Positions 11,324 through 22,938 of a stretch of DNA of 64,000 nt are shown here, piece after piece. Position numbers and translations under genes: made by a program. The first letter of the stretch is position 1. Each line of letters begins with the position of its first letter. Source of the stretch: Stereum hirsutum FP-91666 SS1 (taxonomy: Eukaryota > Basidiomycota > Agaricomycetes > Russulales > Stereaceae); assembly GCF_000264905.1 (NCBI RefSeq), contig NW_006763133.1, positions 3,357,152-3,421,151 on the forward strand. The letters run 5' to 3'. The notes under the pieces are model-generated. The model was not told where the DNA came from. It was given only the letters and a program-made list of their open reading frames with translations, and ran no database searches.

Positions 11324-13018
11324 ATGCACCACATCGCCCCCGACAACATCGACAATGAAAACGACGACACCGTTGAACTACGACGCCGTCACAACGATCT
11401 CGCACCCATCTCTCGTCTGCCCTTCTCCGTCCTCACGTCCATCTTCCTATTCTTTCCCGCTGCCGATCTCGAAAGCGTACTGTACGAACCCGACGAGTAC
11501 GGCGACATATTACCAGACGACGAGGCCTATCCTACCTGGCTTTCTATCACTCACGTATGTCATCTGTGGCGCGAGGCAGCCCTTGATTGCGCGTTGTTAT
11601 GGACGGACATCATGTTCTATCGGGGCCCAGAGTGGAGGCACATTTCCTTTGAGCGCTCCAAATCTGCCCCGTTAACCATCGCTCTACATAGCGATTTCGA
11701 CGACGACGTGGGTGATGTATTTTATGAGGAAAGACTCGAAGCGGTTCTTCCTCACCTCAATCATATCAAGACGCTCGAAATCGACCTGATAAGCTTCATC
11801 TTCACGGAGCTCGTTTCCAGTATTCACCGAATACCTCAGCTACCTATGCTCGAGTATTTGTGGCTCGAAGACTTATCTGAAGGGACGTGTCAGATCCCTG
11901 ACGATCTTTTTTCTGGACGTTGCCCTCAACTGCGAGTGCTCAAACTGTATGACTGCACTTTCCCGTGGACGAGTCGCATGTTTCGGCTGGACTTGATCAC
12001 GCTGGTCCTCGAGGTCGATCTGAATGTGGCCTCTCGGCCCACACCAGATGAGTTGTTCACGATTCTGCGACAATTGCCCTCCCTCGAATCCCTCGACCTC
12101 AGCTTCACGTTTCCGGAAGAGAGACACCACGACATCGTCTACAACGATTGGACGACGTCGTCCGTACACCACAATCCAGTCAACATGCCCAATCTGTTGT
12201 ATCTACGTAGCAGCGATGCGCCATTGCCACTCGCGAAACTCATGGAGTCTCTCGTCCTACCCGCCGAAACAAAAGTTGAGCTGGAATGCTACTGGCACAG
12301 TGGCGATTCGTACCCGGACGAGGTCGATACGTTACTCCAGGTCATCAGTACTCGCCACGATCAAGTCGCATCCAGTGATGATGATACTCACCTTGCTATC
12401 TCATGGAAAACAGACGTTCGCGACTTGCTAGTCAACACGAGCATATGTCGCGCTGGAGTCGACGATCCTTACAATAACCTGCAATTGCGGATCAATTTCA
12501 GTTCTCACGTCAGTACCCACCAGCGCGCATGGAACTTCAGTCTGGTGCATTCTCTGAAGGTGTTCCGATTAGAGACGTTCACTGCGGTTTCTCTCACGGG
12601 CGATCGCACGATCCACCCGAGCGACGCAAATGCGATATTCTCGACCATGCAGCGCATTCGATATCTAAATCTCGTGGGCAAGATTGCACATACTTTTGTG
12701 GAAGCATGGCATGACCACCTGCAGTCCCTACACACGCCAAGCACAGATGAAAATCAATCCATGTACTCGCCACGATCCACAGCCCTCCCCGCGCTCGTCA
12801 TCCTTCGGATTTTCCTCCCGCCCGCGCCATTCATCGAGTTGCACAGTAGCCTCCTGATCACGCTCTTTGGCAAGAGATCGGATCTGTTCCCTGACTTGGA
12901 TCCCGTCGAGATATTCTTCCTCGATACCTCTCTCATGGACGACGAAATTCGAGAAATTGAAGCTGCAAAAGGTGTCAGATGTGTTACATCGGAGTTTACC
13001 TCCGGATTTAGAAGATGA
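11324..13018 (+). CDS. F-box domain protein
   Basis: A single uninterrupted exon encodes 564 residues from the ATG at 11324. An in-frame ATG at 11240 would add 28 residues of non-family sequence. The N-terminal part has the agaric F-box pattern: ISRLPFSVLTSIFLFF, a Pro/Asp-rich insert, then WLSITHVCHLWREAALDCAL and LWTDI. The rest holds leucine-rich segments with irregular spacing (LRVLKLYDCTFPW, LESLDLSFTFPE), like the degenerate LRRs of these proteins. F-box proteins bind Skp1 and select substrates for SCF ubiquitin ligases; the substrate here is unknown. Agaricomycetes carry large families of this type, many expressed weakly, so no specific role is claimed. It shares its upstream region with the formin gene. 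Confidence 0.88.
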   Translation: MHHIAPDNIDNENDDTVELRRRHNDLAPISRLPFSVLTSIFLFFPAADLESVLYEPDEYGDILPDDEAYPTWLSITHVCHLWREAALDCALLWTDIMFYRGPEWRHISFERSKSAPLTIALHSDFDDDVGDVFYEERLEAVLPHLNHIKTLEIDLISFIFTELVSSIHRIPQLPMLEYLWLEDLSEGTCQIPDDLFSGRCPQLRVLKLYDCTFPWTSRMFRLDLITLVLEVDLNVASRPTPDELFTILRQLPSLESLDLSFTFPEERHHDIVYNDWTTSSVHHNPVNMPNLLYLRSSDAPLPLAKLMESLVLPAETKVELECYWHSGDSYPDEVDTLLQVISTRHDQVASSDDDTHLAISWKTDVRDLLVNTSICRAGVDDPYNNLQLRINFSSHVSTHQRAWNFSLVHSLKVFRLETFTAVSLTGDRTIHPSDANAIFSTMQRIRYLNLVGKIAHTFVEAWHDHLQSLHTPSTDENQSMYSPRSTALPALVILRIFLPPAPFIELHSSLLITLFGKRSDLFPDLDPVEIFFLDTSLMDDEIREIEAAKGVRCVTSEFTSGFRR

Positions 13019-13716
13019 TTACCGTCGAGCTGGGTGGCTATCTGGTGGAGCCCGGTCATTCAGGGAGGTAAGAGCTGTTTGTGTCGAATTTTGTCTGTTT
13101 ATCTAGCGATCGTATTTTCTTTGCATATTGTGTCTGATAAATATAAATGATACGCCCGAGTCAGGATATGTTCGAGTGTGGCGAGGTCGAACTAGTAAAT
13201 ACCTACAGTCTACAGGCCCCATATGCTTGAAAGGCGTTGGGTCCAGGTGATTAGCTTGACTGAACAGCATACGCTCGAGTTTCCCCTTTGAATACTTACT
13301 TTTCCTTGCGTACATGTCGAGAAACCTACATGGATTAAGTCGGTTGTGGCGTCAGTATGTACTTACGAACTTACGCCACCTATTGTTCCTCTTTTTGGTA
13401 ACGTCTTTCTTTCTTGACACGTCGATGACACATCGACCTCATACACCCAGGCTCTGCGTGTCTGATTTCCTTTCCGTCTGTCTTGATGTTCAACTAATCA
13501 ACGGATTTGTTGCGCAGTGTCAGGGTGAACGCACTAAGCTTAACTGCCTGGCAGCGAACTTCAAGTTTGAAGTTGCATCGCTCTAATATTGTGCATTCCC
13601 TTTCTCCTCTTGACCTAACCATCAGATTGGCCTTCCACTATCATTCCGCCCTTTTCTAAACGCTTGCTTCATCTTGCTTTACGTCCTATCTGTTTGCGGC
13701 TCGGTTGACTCAGAAA
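13019..13716. other. Intergenic region, no gene seen
   Basis: AT-rich spacer between the F-box gene and the next hypothetical gene. Short frames are present but have no motif or family resemblance. Confidence 0.5.
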
Positions 13717-14563
13717 ATGATGAGAAACGAACAATACTCACCCGATTTCGAGACTATTGCGGGTCTTACCCAGTCTACCAGACTCGTACGTCCGACCGCT
13801 GTTGCGCTACCTTCTACCCTGCTCTAACATTTATCACTAACATCACTTTTCAAGCCACTCGAGCCGTTGAACGATGGCAAGAGCTCTGGCTTCCTTCCTG
13901 CTGCTTCGCAGTGCATCATTCCCTGGACCGCTACATCGCCACGGTCCACACCCTTTTCCTCCACATGCGTCTGCATCCGAGTATTACTGTGGTCATGCAC
14001 GACTGCATCCTGCGACACATAGATACGACATCTCAGGCAGTCACGGACCTACTCCACATATCATTCCTCGACCGTCGAACTACGCCGCTAGACCATTTTC
14101 CTCTCCGGATTCCCTTCCTGCGGTTTCTACACCGCACCATGATATCACACCAAGAGACAATCACAGCGCACTCGTAGTACACCGACCACGACCACCTTGG
14201 TCCCAGTTTACCCTCGAAGTTCGAAACTCTTCGCTCGCCTCTGATGCCTTGACCGCCACTTCGAGGCAGACGACAGAGCCTGCAAAGATCCTCAAGCTCG
14301 AAACGGAGAGAATACCTTCAGATAGAAATATCGTTCTGTTGACGCAGAACGAGATGGACTACTCGGACCAGCGAACCGTTGATGCAGTTTTACTGGAAGC
14401 CATGGATATGACTGCTTCTTTCTCATCGCTTTCCCTCGAGGCTGCCTTTTTTAATCTGAGGTCACCAACACTTGCTACTATCAACCATCACGTAGAAACA
14501 GACATCAACCAAATCATAACTTCGCTGACCCTCGACGATGTTGAACTTGAACCAATACAGTAG
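13717..14563 (+). CDS. Hypothetical protein, exon structure uncertain
   Basis: The clearest coding part is the frame ending at the stop at 14563, which reads from at least about 14040. It includes IPRPSNYAARPFSSPDSLPA and a C-terminal acidic/hydrophobic region (AVLLEAMDMTASFSSLSLEA, ITSLTLDDVELEPIQ). This frame is open from an ATG at 13874 (229 residues). Alternatively, translation may begin at the ATG pair at 13717/13720 (MMRNEQYSPDFETIAGLTQS), splice at GTACGT near 13789 to CAAG near 13855, and splice again near 14036. I could not fix phase-consistent junctions for all of these. No domain is recognised. The C-terminal composition looks like real protein, but function is unknown. Confidence 0.4.
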
Positions 14564-14867
14564 CCAGCATAGCCTCGCTGCTGTCGGTTATAGGTGGTTG
14601 GGATTACAATTGGAGGGCATTGTAAGGGTATCCGCATCTTATCGTACATATATCATGATATCAATCGTGTGCGACTAGAAAAACGTAGAGTAACAATTCG
14701 TGTTCGTGAGAGTCCTAAGCAGGTCGCAGTAGCAGAACGTCAATAGTGTATGCGTGAAAGTGAAAGACGTGTGTGAAAGGTAAGGGTGCCTTTGAAGATA
14801 TTTTAGCATGCAGAAACGAAAGCATGAAACACGGAGCCTCAAGAAATTGGAAGGAAGAGCGAAGTAC

Positions 14868-16306
14868 TTAGACGCGACTGGCTGCGTTCGGTGGATACCC
14901 ATCCGTCGCGGGCCCTGCAGCACCGGCTCCATTACCATGTCCATACCCGTGACGGCCATATCCACCGCCAACGCCATTGCCCGCACCAAGCCCTCCACCA
15001 CCAGCCCCGCCCATCAAGACCGTCGCATCTCCCGGAGCTCCGACATAAGACTCCTGGTTCATCGCCCATCCGCCCTCCCGGGTGAACGGCAAATCTTGGC
15101 CAGTTGCGGCTGCGGGTGCATGGTAGGTATAGTAAGGCAAGCCAGCGCCAGAGAGGGGAGAACGGTGGAAGAGGGAGGTGTGTCGTGGGAGGAGAATGTG
15201 GTTGAACCGGAAATCGAAGATGGCGGCGAAGGTTTGGCGGAAGGCGACGAAGGCGGTGCAGGTGCCGATGAGGGCTCCGAAGGCTACGTCATACCAGTTG
15301 TGGACTGTGATGCATGCAGGACAGGTGATGAGAATCATTCTAAATTTATTGAGACGGTTAAAGGAAGGGGAGGACGTACATTCATCGATGGTTAATGCTC
15401 CTGCAATCAGTGTTGCACCGAGGATCGGGGAAAACATCAAGATCATTTTCCAGTATGCAGGGTTGTGTGCGCTCATGACCTTAAGTTGCGCATTAAAATA
15501 CAGGGAAAGGTAAATGAAGCCGGCGAATGCAGCTGTCGAGTGACCGGACGGGAAAGACTCGAGCGAGTCGTCGATGGTGTCCTTGTCGCCCGTGCAGATA
15601 GTGCGATCGTACATAATGGAGGCAAACCCTGAACCACTCGGTGCCGAACCTTGGGTGAGGTTGGGTTGACAAGCTTCGAGGAAATGGGGACGCAGGCCAC
15701 CAATGAGCCACTTGAGCCAGACCTATTGGATCGCAGATGTCAGGGAAGAGGTATATGTATTTCTATGATATGATGTACCTGGAAGACAGCAGCAGTGATC
15801 AAACTCTTGAGAAGACCCATGTTCGTAGTCAGAAAGTCGTTGGCACTGCGCCTCCGAATCTGAAAAAGAACAAAGAAGACGAAAGGCACGATGAAAGCGA
15901 GCAGAGCGGCCAACCTAAACGTCCATGCACTCATCAATTGCCTGTCTACTCGAGAAGGAAGAAAAAATAAAACATACCAGATTGGCACAACCTCTTTCCG
16001 AATAGGGTAGGCAAATTGAGGGTAGACAACCTGACCATCCTGGAAGAATACGGGAAATGAACGACTAGGAGCCGGTGCTAGAGCACACGACGGCGAAGTC
16101 AGTTCTAAGTTCAACTACAGCAGGGTACGCATCGGGGCTTTGAACTGACAGGCTTCATAGATCCCGAGACCAAGAGCACCCATGGCAGCCATGGTAAGGA
16201 GATCGAGGCCATGCAGCCTGAACCAAGCTCCGACGCTGAACGGAATGGTGCCGCCGGTGGTGGCGGCGTTCTTGCTCGGGTCGTTCACGTTGTTGCGACC
16301 GTACAT
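14868..16306 (-). CDS. DPP1: PAP2-family lipid phosphate phosphatase (Dpp1-like)
   Basis: Five exons (descending): 16306-16150, 16077-15978, 15914-15779, 15722-15380, 15304-14868; 390 residues. The protein is polytopic, with about six membrane segments. Family markers are APSRSFPVFFQDGQVVYPQF near residue 55; motif C1 KWLIGGLRP (K-x6-R-P); motif C2 SFPSGHSTA; and motif C3 FHNWYD (H-x3-D). The C-terminal 80 residues are Gly/Tyr-rich and probably cytosolic. Such enzymes dephosphorylate phosphatidate, diacylglycerol pyrophosphate or related lipids at the vacuole or ER. An upstream in-frame ATG at 16441 would add 45 residues; I prefer 16306 because family members start close to the first membrane segment. 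In C3 the usual Ser-Arg pair before the His is replaced by Ala-Leu (see findings). Confidence 0.9.
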
Positions 16307-16571
16307 GGCGAAGATTTGGCTGGCGTTGGGCGTTCGGGTCTGGGGAGCGTACGCGTCGTGCAGTTGGTGTCCATACCTGGCTGCACTTTTATTGGGAGAA
16401 ATGGATGATGTCACGACAGCGGGTATGCACCGTAGCCGCACAACAACCGCACAAAACGTCGTCAGGTCAAAGCGCTGATGTCATTTCGATGATCCCGCCC
16501 AAAATAGAAACCGAGATAAAATACATTGCGTACGCCAAGCCAAAGACGTTAGATGAGGCCGAGACCCATGC

Positions 16572-17196
16572 TCAGAGCCGTTCAGCCTTCGCCTTCCGTG
16601 GCGTGGCGGGGGTCAGCACAAGTTGCCACTCTCCCTTCTCCCCTTCGTCGTCTTCAAGCTCTACGACAATAGGACACGATGCTGAAAGCGAGATTTGATG
16701 GTGCGACGCGCTGGTCTTGAAGGTGTGGAGTCCGCTGGTGGAGCCGGTGTTGCTGCGGGGCGCATGCTCGATATCGACGATGTGTGATCCGTTGCGTCGA
16801 CGAAGGAACCGCACGAGCATGGGGATAAGTTGGAGCAGTAGCCCAAATAGAGCGAGCGTGCATAGAACGGAGACAATGGCGACAGCTAACGAGAGCAAAA
16901 CAGATGAGACCAGCACTGAAAAGGGCCAGAACAAGACCCACGAAGTATGTCGTGCCGTAACATGACGAAAGGAAGCGAGCAGGACCCGTAGAGACTGTGT
17001 ATAAGAAAGAACGTAGGGTAGTTGGTACAGAGAGCGTGTAGTTTGGTGGGCGTGCAAGATCGTCAACGTCGGCGTGAAGGAGCAAGAGTTGAAGCCAAGA
17101 TCGCCGGCGATGCGGCATCGGTATTCTATGCAGATAAGATAAGATCCTGACACTGGCTCGTGATCGAACAATAGATGTTCGATTTGGTAGTCCCAT
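16572..17196 (-). CDS. Hypothetical small membrane protein, exon structure uncertain
   Basis: Two overlapping frames look partly coding. One opens at an ATG at 17196 (MGLPNRTSIVRSRASVRILS) and is open through the first half. The other carries a long hydrophobic stretch (VAIVSVLCTLALFGLLLQLI), a basic stop-transfer (RFLRRRNGSHIVDIEH) and an acidic tail ending at the stop at 16572 (VVELEDDEGEKGEWQLVLTP). They are probably joined by an intron around 16900-17000, but several phase-consistent junctions are possible. The product would be a membrane protein with one or two spanning segments and a cytosolic tail. I do not recognise a family. It reads away from the exportin gene, whose ATG is 139 bp from this start. 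Confidence 0.4.
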
Positions 17197-17334
17197 CAGC
17201 TACTTTTACTTCCGTTACGTCCATCGTCCTTCACGACAACTTCCCAACTTGCCCATCTTGCCCGTTGTACAGGCAGCGCTTGCCGCATATACTGCATATA
17301 CCCACAACTAAGTAGGACCGAGGGTCATAACACG

Positions 17335-17340
17335 ATGGAG
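17335..17340 (+). other. XPO1: Six-nucleotide first coding exon of XPO1
   Basis: ATGGAG is followed at once by GTACAG and, 63 bp later, AATCACAG before GCGATCCTTGAC. Splicing gives M-E-A-I-L-D-F, which matches the family start. Retention adds 21 residues in frame. Confidence 0.65.
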
Positions 17341-20300
17341 GTACAGAGCCTGTTCCGACATCATTTCTGCGACTTACTCATTCGTTATTTGCGACAATCA
17401 CAGGCGATCCTTGACTTCTCGAGAGATTTGGATGTCGGGCTATTTGACATAGTCATTGTGGCACTCTACTCTGGCTCAGGAGGCGAACAGGTAAGCGACC
17501 GTTGTGCTGTCGACTATGCTCGCTTTGACGCTTGGGCCACCATACTTATCACGACATAACCACCACCTCAGCAACAACAAGCCCAAAGGGTACTTTCCCA
17601 ATTCCAAGAGCACTCAGATGCATGGACACGCGTACCTATGATTATGGAGCGGTCTTCATATCCGCAGAGCAAGGTGCGCCACCTGCCACCCAGATACCTG
17701 GTACCTATAGCCTGAGCGCTCGGATCAATACTTTTTCCATGGTAGTTCGTTGGTTTGCAGATTCTGGAGAAGCTCGTCAATACACGGTGGAAAGCCCTAC
17801 CGTTGGATCAACGACAAGGTGCGCTTCATTCATACTGTTAGTGGTGGGTCATTGGGAGCTCACCAGAATATACGCAGGTGTCCGAAACTTTGTCATAAAT
17901 CTCAACGTACAAATCGCCTCAGACGAGGCCACAGCCCGGCGAGAGAAGACTTATCTCAACAAACTCAACATGGCCCTCGTTCAGGTATGTTGACCATCCA
18001 TGGTTCCCCTTTTGACACTCAGTGCCACTGAACGATTCATGGTCGCCACATTGCAGATCCTCAAACAAGACTGGCCACAGGATTGGCCCACCTTCATGCC
18101 TGAGCTCATCCAGTCCTCACACAATTCACTCTCGCTCTGCGAAAACAACATGCACATCCTACGCCTCCTCTCAGAAGAGATCTTCGACTATTCGTCGTCC
18201 CAGATGACGCACGATAAAATCGCGAAGCTGAAGACGCAGTTCGCGAACGAGTTTAGTGAGATCTTCACACTGTGTACGCAGGTGTTGAAAGAGGCGACGA
18301 AACCGAGCTTGATCAAGGCCACATTGGGGACGCTGCTGAGGTTTCTGAATTGGTTGTCGGTGGATTACATGTTCAGGTCAGACGTGGTAGATAGTCTCTT
18401 GGACAAGGTGAACCCCACACTTCCTCCCCTTCGTCACTTCAAAACGAGTCAATTACCATCAGCTCATAACATTTCATCTCACAGTACCTTGAAGCCCCCC
18501 AATTCCGGAATCTTACTATCAAATGCCTTGCCGAGATGGCCTCGCTTGACGTACCACCTACGCACACAGAGCACATAATGCAAGTCTTCTACCGTGTCAT
18601 CACGGCCCTCACACACCTCATCCCTCCCTCGACTGACATCGCCGCCGCATATTCCGAGTCCTCGACGGAAAATCAAGACTTCATATTATCTATTGCTCTA
18701 TTCCTTTGCAATTTTCTGTCGCGCCACCTCAATCTCGTCGAGACATCCCAAGCATCAGGATCACCGCTATTACTACAGGACTTTGATCCACTGAAACTTG
18801 CACACGGATATCTGCTCAAAATCTCACGCGTAGACGAGAGGGAAATCTTCAAGATCTGTGTCGAGTACTGGGTCAGCTTCGTTGGCCCGCTTTACCTCCA
18901 ATCCCGAAGCACCAGCGGACACGAAGGGGGTGAAATGACGGCGACAGCACCAGGGTCGGAGGCGATCGCTTTCATCAGGTTAGGGGTCTACGCAGATGTG
19001 CTGTCCGAGTTGAGGTTGGTCGTCATTGAGAACATGGCGAAACCAGAAGAGGTTCGTACTCTGGAAATTTCTTCTGCTCCAGACCCAGCTATTTAACGAA
19101 ATTTACAGGTCCTCGTGGTCGAAAATGAAGACGGCGAGATGGTGCGCGAACATGTTCAAGAAACAGATACTATCGCTCTTTACCACTCCATGCGCCAACT
19201 GCTCGTCTATCTCACCCATCTCGGCGTCAAAGAAACGGAGAATATCCTGACTGAGAAGCTTGGCAGGCAGATTGATGGTTCAGAGTGGAGCTGGAACAAT
19301 CTAAATAGGCTCTGTTGGGCTATTGGGAGTATCTCGGGGACTATGGGTACGCACTCTTGTTGGAATTTCGCAACTCTGCATGGACTAGATACTGACTGAA
19401 CTGGTTGTAGAGGCTGAAGAAGAAACATCGTTCTTCATTGTGGTGATCAAGAGCCTGCTTGGGCTAAGCGAGATGAAGAGGGGGAAGGACGATAAGGTTG
19501 TGGTCGCCTCTGCCATCATGTACATTGTGGGGCAATATCCTCGGTTCTTGAGGGGTCATTGGCGGTTCCTCAAGACCGTCATCCAGAAGTTATTCGAGTT
19601 CATGCACGAGACGCACGAAGGTATGAGTTTTCGCCGTATACGTTCTCTCGTTCCATGGATACTAATTGTTTTGTTAGGTGTCCAAGACATGGCCATAGAT
19701 ACCTTCATGAAAATTGTGCAGAAATGTCATCGCCCACTCGTCATTCGGCAGCAGGGCGAGCGACAAGCTTTCATCTTGGAGATCCTCTCTATGCTGCAGC
19801 GCGTCACAGCCGATCTATCCCCTGCCCAGGTTTACTCCTTCTACGAGGCAGTGGGATACATCATCGTTGCTCATCCAAATCAGGCTGAGCGGGAGAGGAT
19901 GATCGCCAAGCTCATGGAGCTTCCCACAGCTGCAGTACGTACCACTCCCTCTCTATCCCTTCCTTTGCGGGATCCCCTCCTAGTGACCAGTACTCATTAT
20001 TTTGCTGCGGACAGTGGGAGATGTTAGCCGAATCATCGACGGATGTCACTGTTCTCCTCAAGACCGACACACTCCAGATATTGGCCAACGTTCTGCGCTC
20101 GTATGTTTCTGCATGTACCTCCTTAGGCGAGGCTTTCACCAATCACCTCGGAACAATCTATCTCGACATACTCAAACTCTATCGCGCTCTCGGCGATGTC
20201 ATAGTCGACATAATGGCAAACGAAGGTCAGTCTCGGTCTGCCGATGTTCTTACCTTGCTCGTCGTCCCGCCCAACGCCTCTACTACCGGTGATGTAAGCC

Positions 20301-21647
20301 ATCCAACACCATCCCCCACGCTAACACGGTGCGTGCCCGTAGGCGAAATCGCGGCCAAGACACCTCGGGTCCGATACGCGCGCACGGTCAAGCGTGAGAT
20401 CCTGAAGCTTGTGCAGACCTATGTGAAGAACGTGACAGTCGACCTGGACACCCTTGGCACGCACTTTATCCCGCCGTTCCTCGACGTTATCGTGACTGAT
20501 TACCAGAAGAATCCACCATCGACAAGGGAGGCGGCGGTTCTGGAGGCATTGGAGGTGGTAGTGACGAAGCTGGATGTAAGTCAACCATTGTGGTCAATTT
20601 CGAAGCTTATCAGAGCTGACAAAGGGTGCTTATAGGCTCGGATTCATCCATATGTTCCTGCCATCTTTGAAGGCGTATTTGAGCCCACGCTGGATATGAT
20701 CAAGCAGGACTTTGTAGAATATCCAGAGCATCGGTTAAATCTTTTCAAGCTCTTGAGCTCACTGACTACTCATTGCTTCCATCGTACGTTGCGGAACTCC
20801 CATCCCTCGAACAAGTCCTTCATGACTGACGACTTGTATATGATAGCATTGCTCAAGCTCAGCCCATCTCAATACAAGGCCTTCATGAACAGCATAGTAT
20901 GGTCCATGAAGCATACCGGAAGGGACGTCTCCGAGACTGGTCTACAACGCAAGTCGGCTGTTCAATCCTCCTTGTTACTTCGAACTGACTTGTCCTCTTG
21001 CAGTTTGTACCGTGCTCGTGAATACTTTTGCATCCATGGTTGATGATAGCACCTTCGCGCGACCGTTCTTCCAGCAGTACTATATCACCCTCCTCCAGGA
21101 GGTCTTCTACGTCCTCACAGACGGTGGGCACCAGAGCGGGTTCAGGGAGCAAGCAAAGTTGCTGGCGCTCTTGATCCATCTGGTCGAGACCAACAGGATT
21201 CCAGGACCATTGTACGATGAGAGCATGCCGTTCAGGAGCAACGCCGAGTTCATTCGCTCGTACATCGCAAACTTGTTGATTACGGCATTTCCTCACACTT
21301 CAAAGTGAGTACCTCATACCCCTTTTTTGTTCCAACTGAATATCGTACTGAATCTTTGCATAATTTGTAGGGAGAACATCACGACCTTCGTCGCAAATCT
21401 GTCGCGATACCACGAAACAAGAGACTACAGCGACTTTAAGGTTGCGCTCCGAGACTTCCTCATACAGCTCAAGGAGTTCGCTGGAGAACATTCCGACCTG
21501 TTTTTGGACGAACGAGAGGCGGAGACACAGAGAAAGTTGCAGGTGGAGAGAGAAGCGGCTGCTCGGGTTCCTGGAATGTTGAAGCCCTCGCAGTTGGCAG
21601 ACGATGACGACCAAAATGGAGCGTTTCCGACCGAGATCGAGTTGTGA
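17335..21647 (+). CDS. XPO1: Exportin-1 / CRM1 nuclear export receptor
   Basis: Sixteen exons: 17335-17340, 17404-17490, 17572-17673, 17746-17818, 17878-17984, 18057-18407, 18485-19051, 19109-19346, 19411-19620, 19678-19934, 20015-20225, 20343-20575, 20636-20783, 20847-20948, 21004-21304, 21371-21647. They total 3,270 nt, or 1,089 residues. The product is a HEAT-repeat karyopherin that exports leucine-rich NES cargo with Ran-GTP. Markers: [17 protein letters not shown] at the start; [17 protein letters not shown]; the CRIME/NES-groove region [48 protein letters not shown]; and an acidic C-terminus. The two-codon first exon was chosen because splicing restores the conserved M-E-A-I-L-D-F start; retaining the 63-bp intron would stay in frame. 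Intron 14 uses a GC donor (20949). The NES-groove cysteine targeted by leptomycin B is Ser530 here. Confidence 0.97.
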
Positions 21648-22282
21648 TTAAGTGCAAGGGCGGAGCAGGTCATGTGTTGTAAGAGTATAAGGTTGGGGCG
21701 TCGTGTCAATGAAGTCTTCATCTGTGAGTTCTTTTTCTGCCATTCTTCCCAGAATTATATGACTCTGATGGTATTGCTCTGTAGATTAAGTATGTTTGTT
21801 TTGCTACTATCTATCCAAGCGTTATCCATTTTTGCTCTGTACCACGTATCGGCGCGCGAGGCGCTCATCATCATACACTGTGTCGAAATTTGATACCATG
21901 CTTTGTAACTTGGCTGCTCGTTCAATAGTGAAATGCTTGCTTTCGATAGGGGTGTTGTTCATGTTTCGTTGAACATCTGCTCATGCTCTTCGTCTCGAAA
22001 AATAAACTACAAGTACTACTCAGTGTCGGATAAGTAGGGGTGCCACCAGTGCCACACTACGTGACACACGCCCCCGGGCGTTCGGCTCGGTGCGTCGCGG
22101 GGGGCGTCGGCCTCTGGTTTCAACAAGAGCAAACAGAAACCGGTCGTGAACTATCGCGAACCTCTCTGCTCACACCAAGAACTACCAAGAATTGAACCTG
22201 ACCGAGTAGCACTCTGTGACTTTCTCCCTCTCGATTTCTTCTACGGTTCCTCGATAGCCTATCTAGCACTGTTCAACTCTCG
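21648..22282. other. Intergenic region between XPO1 and MED10
   Basis: The first part should be the XPO1 3' region. A GC-rich block at about 22060-22130 probably belongs to the MED10 promoter. No gene is seen. Confidence 0.5.
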
Positions 22283-22938
22283 ATGGCACCACCTCCTCCA
22301 GTACCGGACTCTCCTCGTTCATCCCAATCTCCAGCGCCCAGTGGTCCACAAGGCGATCTCGAGCTGGAGCTTCTCGGTCTCGCCAATGCTCTCTATAATC
22401 TTGGCACGACCGTCGTCAATGACTCGACGAAAGAGAAGGACAAGGTTGGGTCCGGGAAACAAGTCGGACATCGCGTGTGCGTCTTTCTCTCTGTATCGCG
22501 TATCCTACGATGTAACCAAACAAACGGAACTTTCGCGTCACAGAAATGAGGTCGTCCACCACTTAAGCATGATAGACGATATGGCAGCACATATACCGAC
22601 CATGATACCCATTCAGATTATGTCTGACATCGACAACGGACGCAACCCGACGCACCTTACGAAGGACGGGCTAGAGCGAGCGGCTACTGAGAACCAGTTC
22701 ATGAACGGAAAGATCAACGCAATCGAGGTGCGCTCTCAGTCTGTCAATGTATTACGAGCGTTAGATTCGACAGCTTTCATCATTCCTCTAGTCATACCGA
22801 GCTCTTTTCGACGAGGCTTTGCTTCAAACTTTTCCAGATCTTGCAGAACATCTTACGACCCCCAATACGGGCACAGACGGACAGTCTTCTGCTATCCCCG
22901 ACAACTCTGTTGCGCTCCATGAAGTGAACGGGAATTGA
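22283..22938 (+). CDS. MED10: Mediator complex subunit 10
   Basis: Three exons, 22283-22476, 22544-22727 and 22792-22938, give 174 residues. After a short Pro-rich start come the Med10/Nut2 core motifs: LELELLGLANALYNLGTTVV, GHRVNEVVHHLSMIDDMAAH, IPIQIMSDIDNGRNPTHLTK and ENQFMNGKINAIESYRAL. A short variable tail follows. Med10 is an essential subunit of the middle module of Mediator, bridging activators and RNA polymerase II. Length is in the usual range. Downstream lies a 3.3-kb gap before LEO1. The intron phases and conserved joins (HR-VNEVV, AIE-SYRAL) support the model strongly. Confidence 0.95.
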
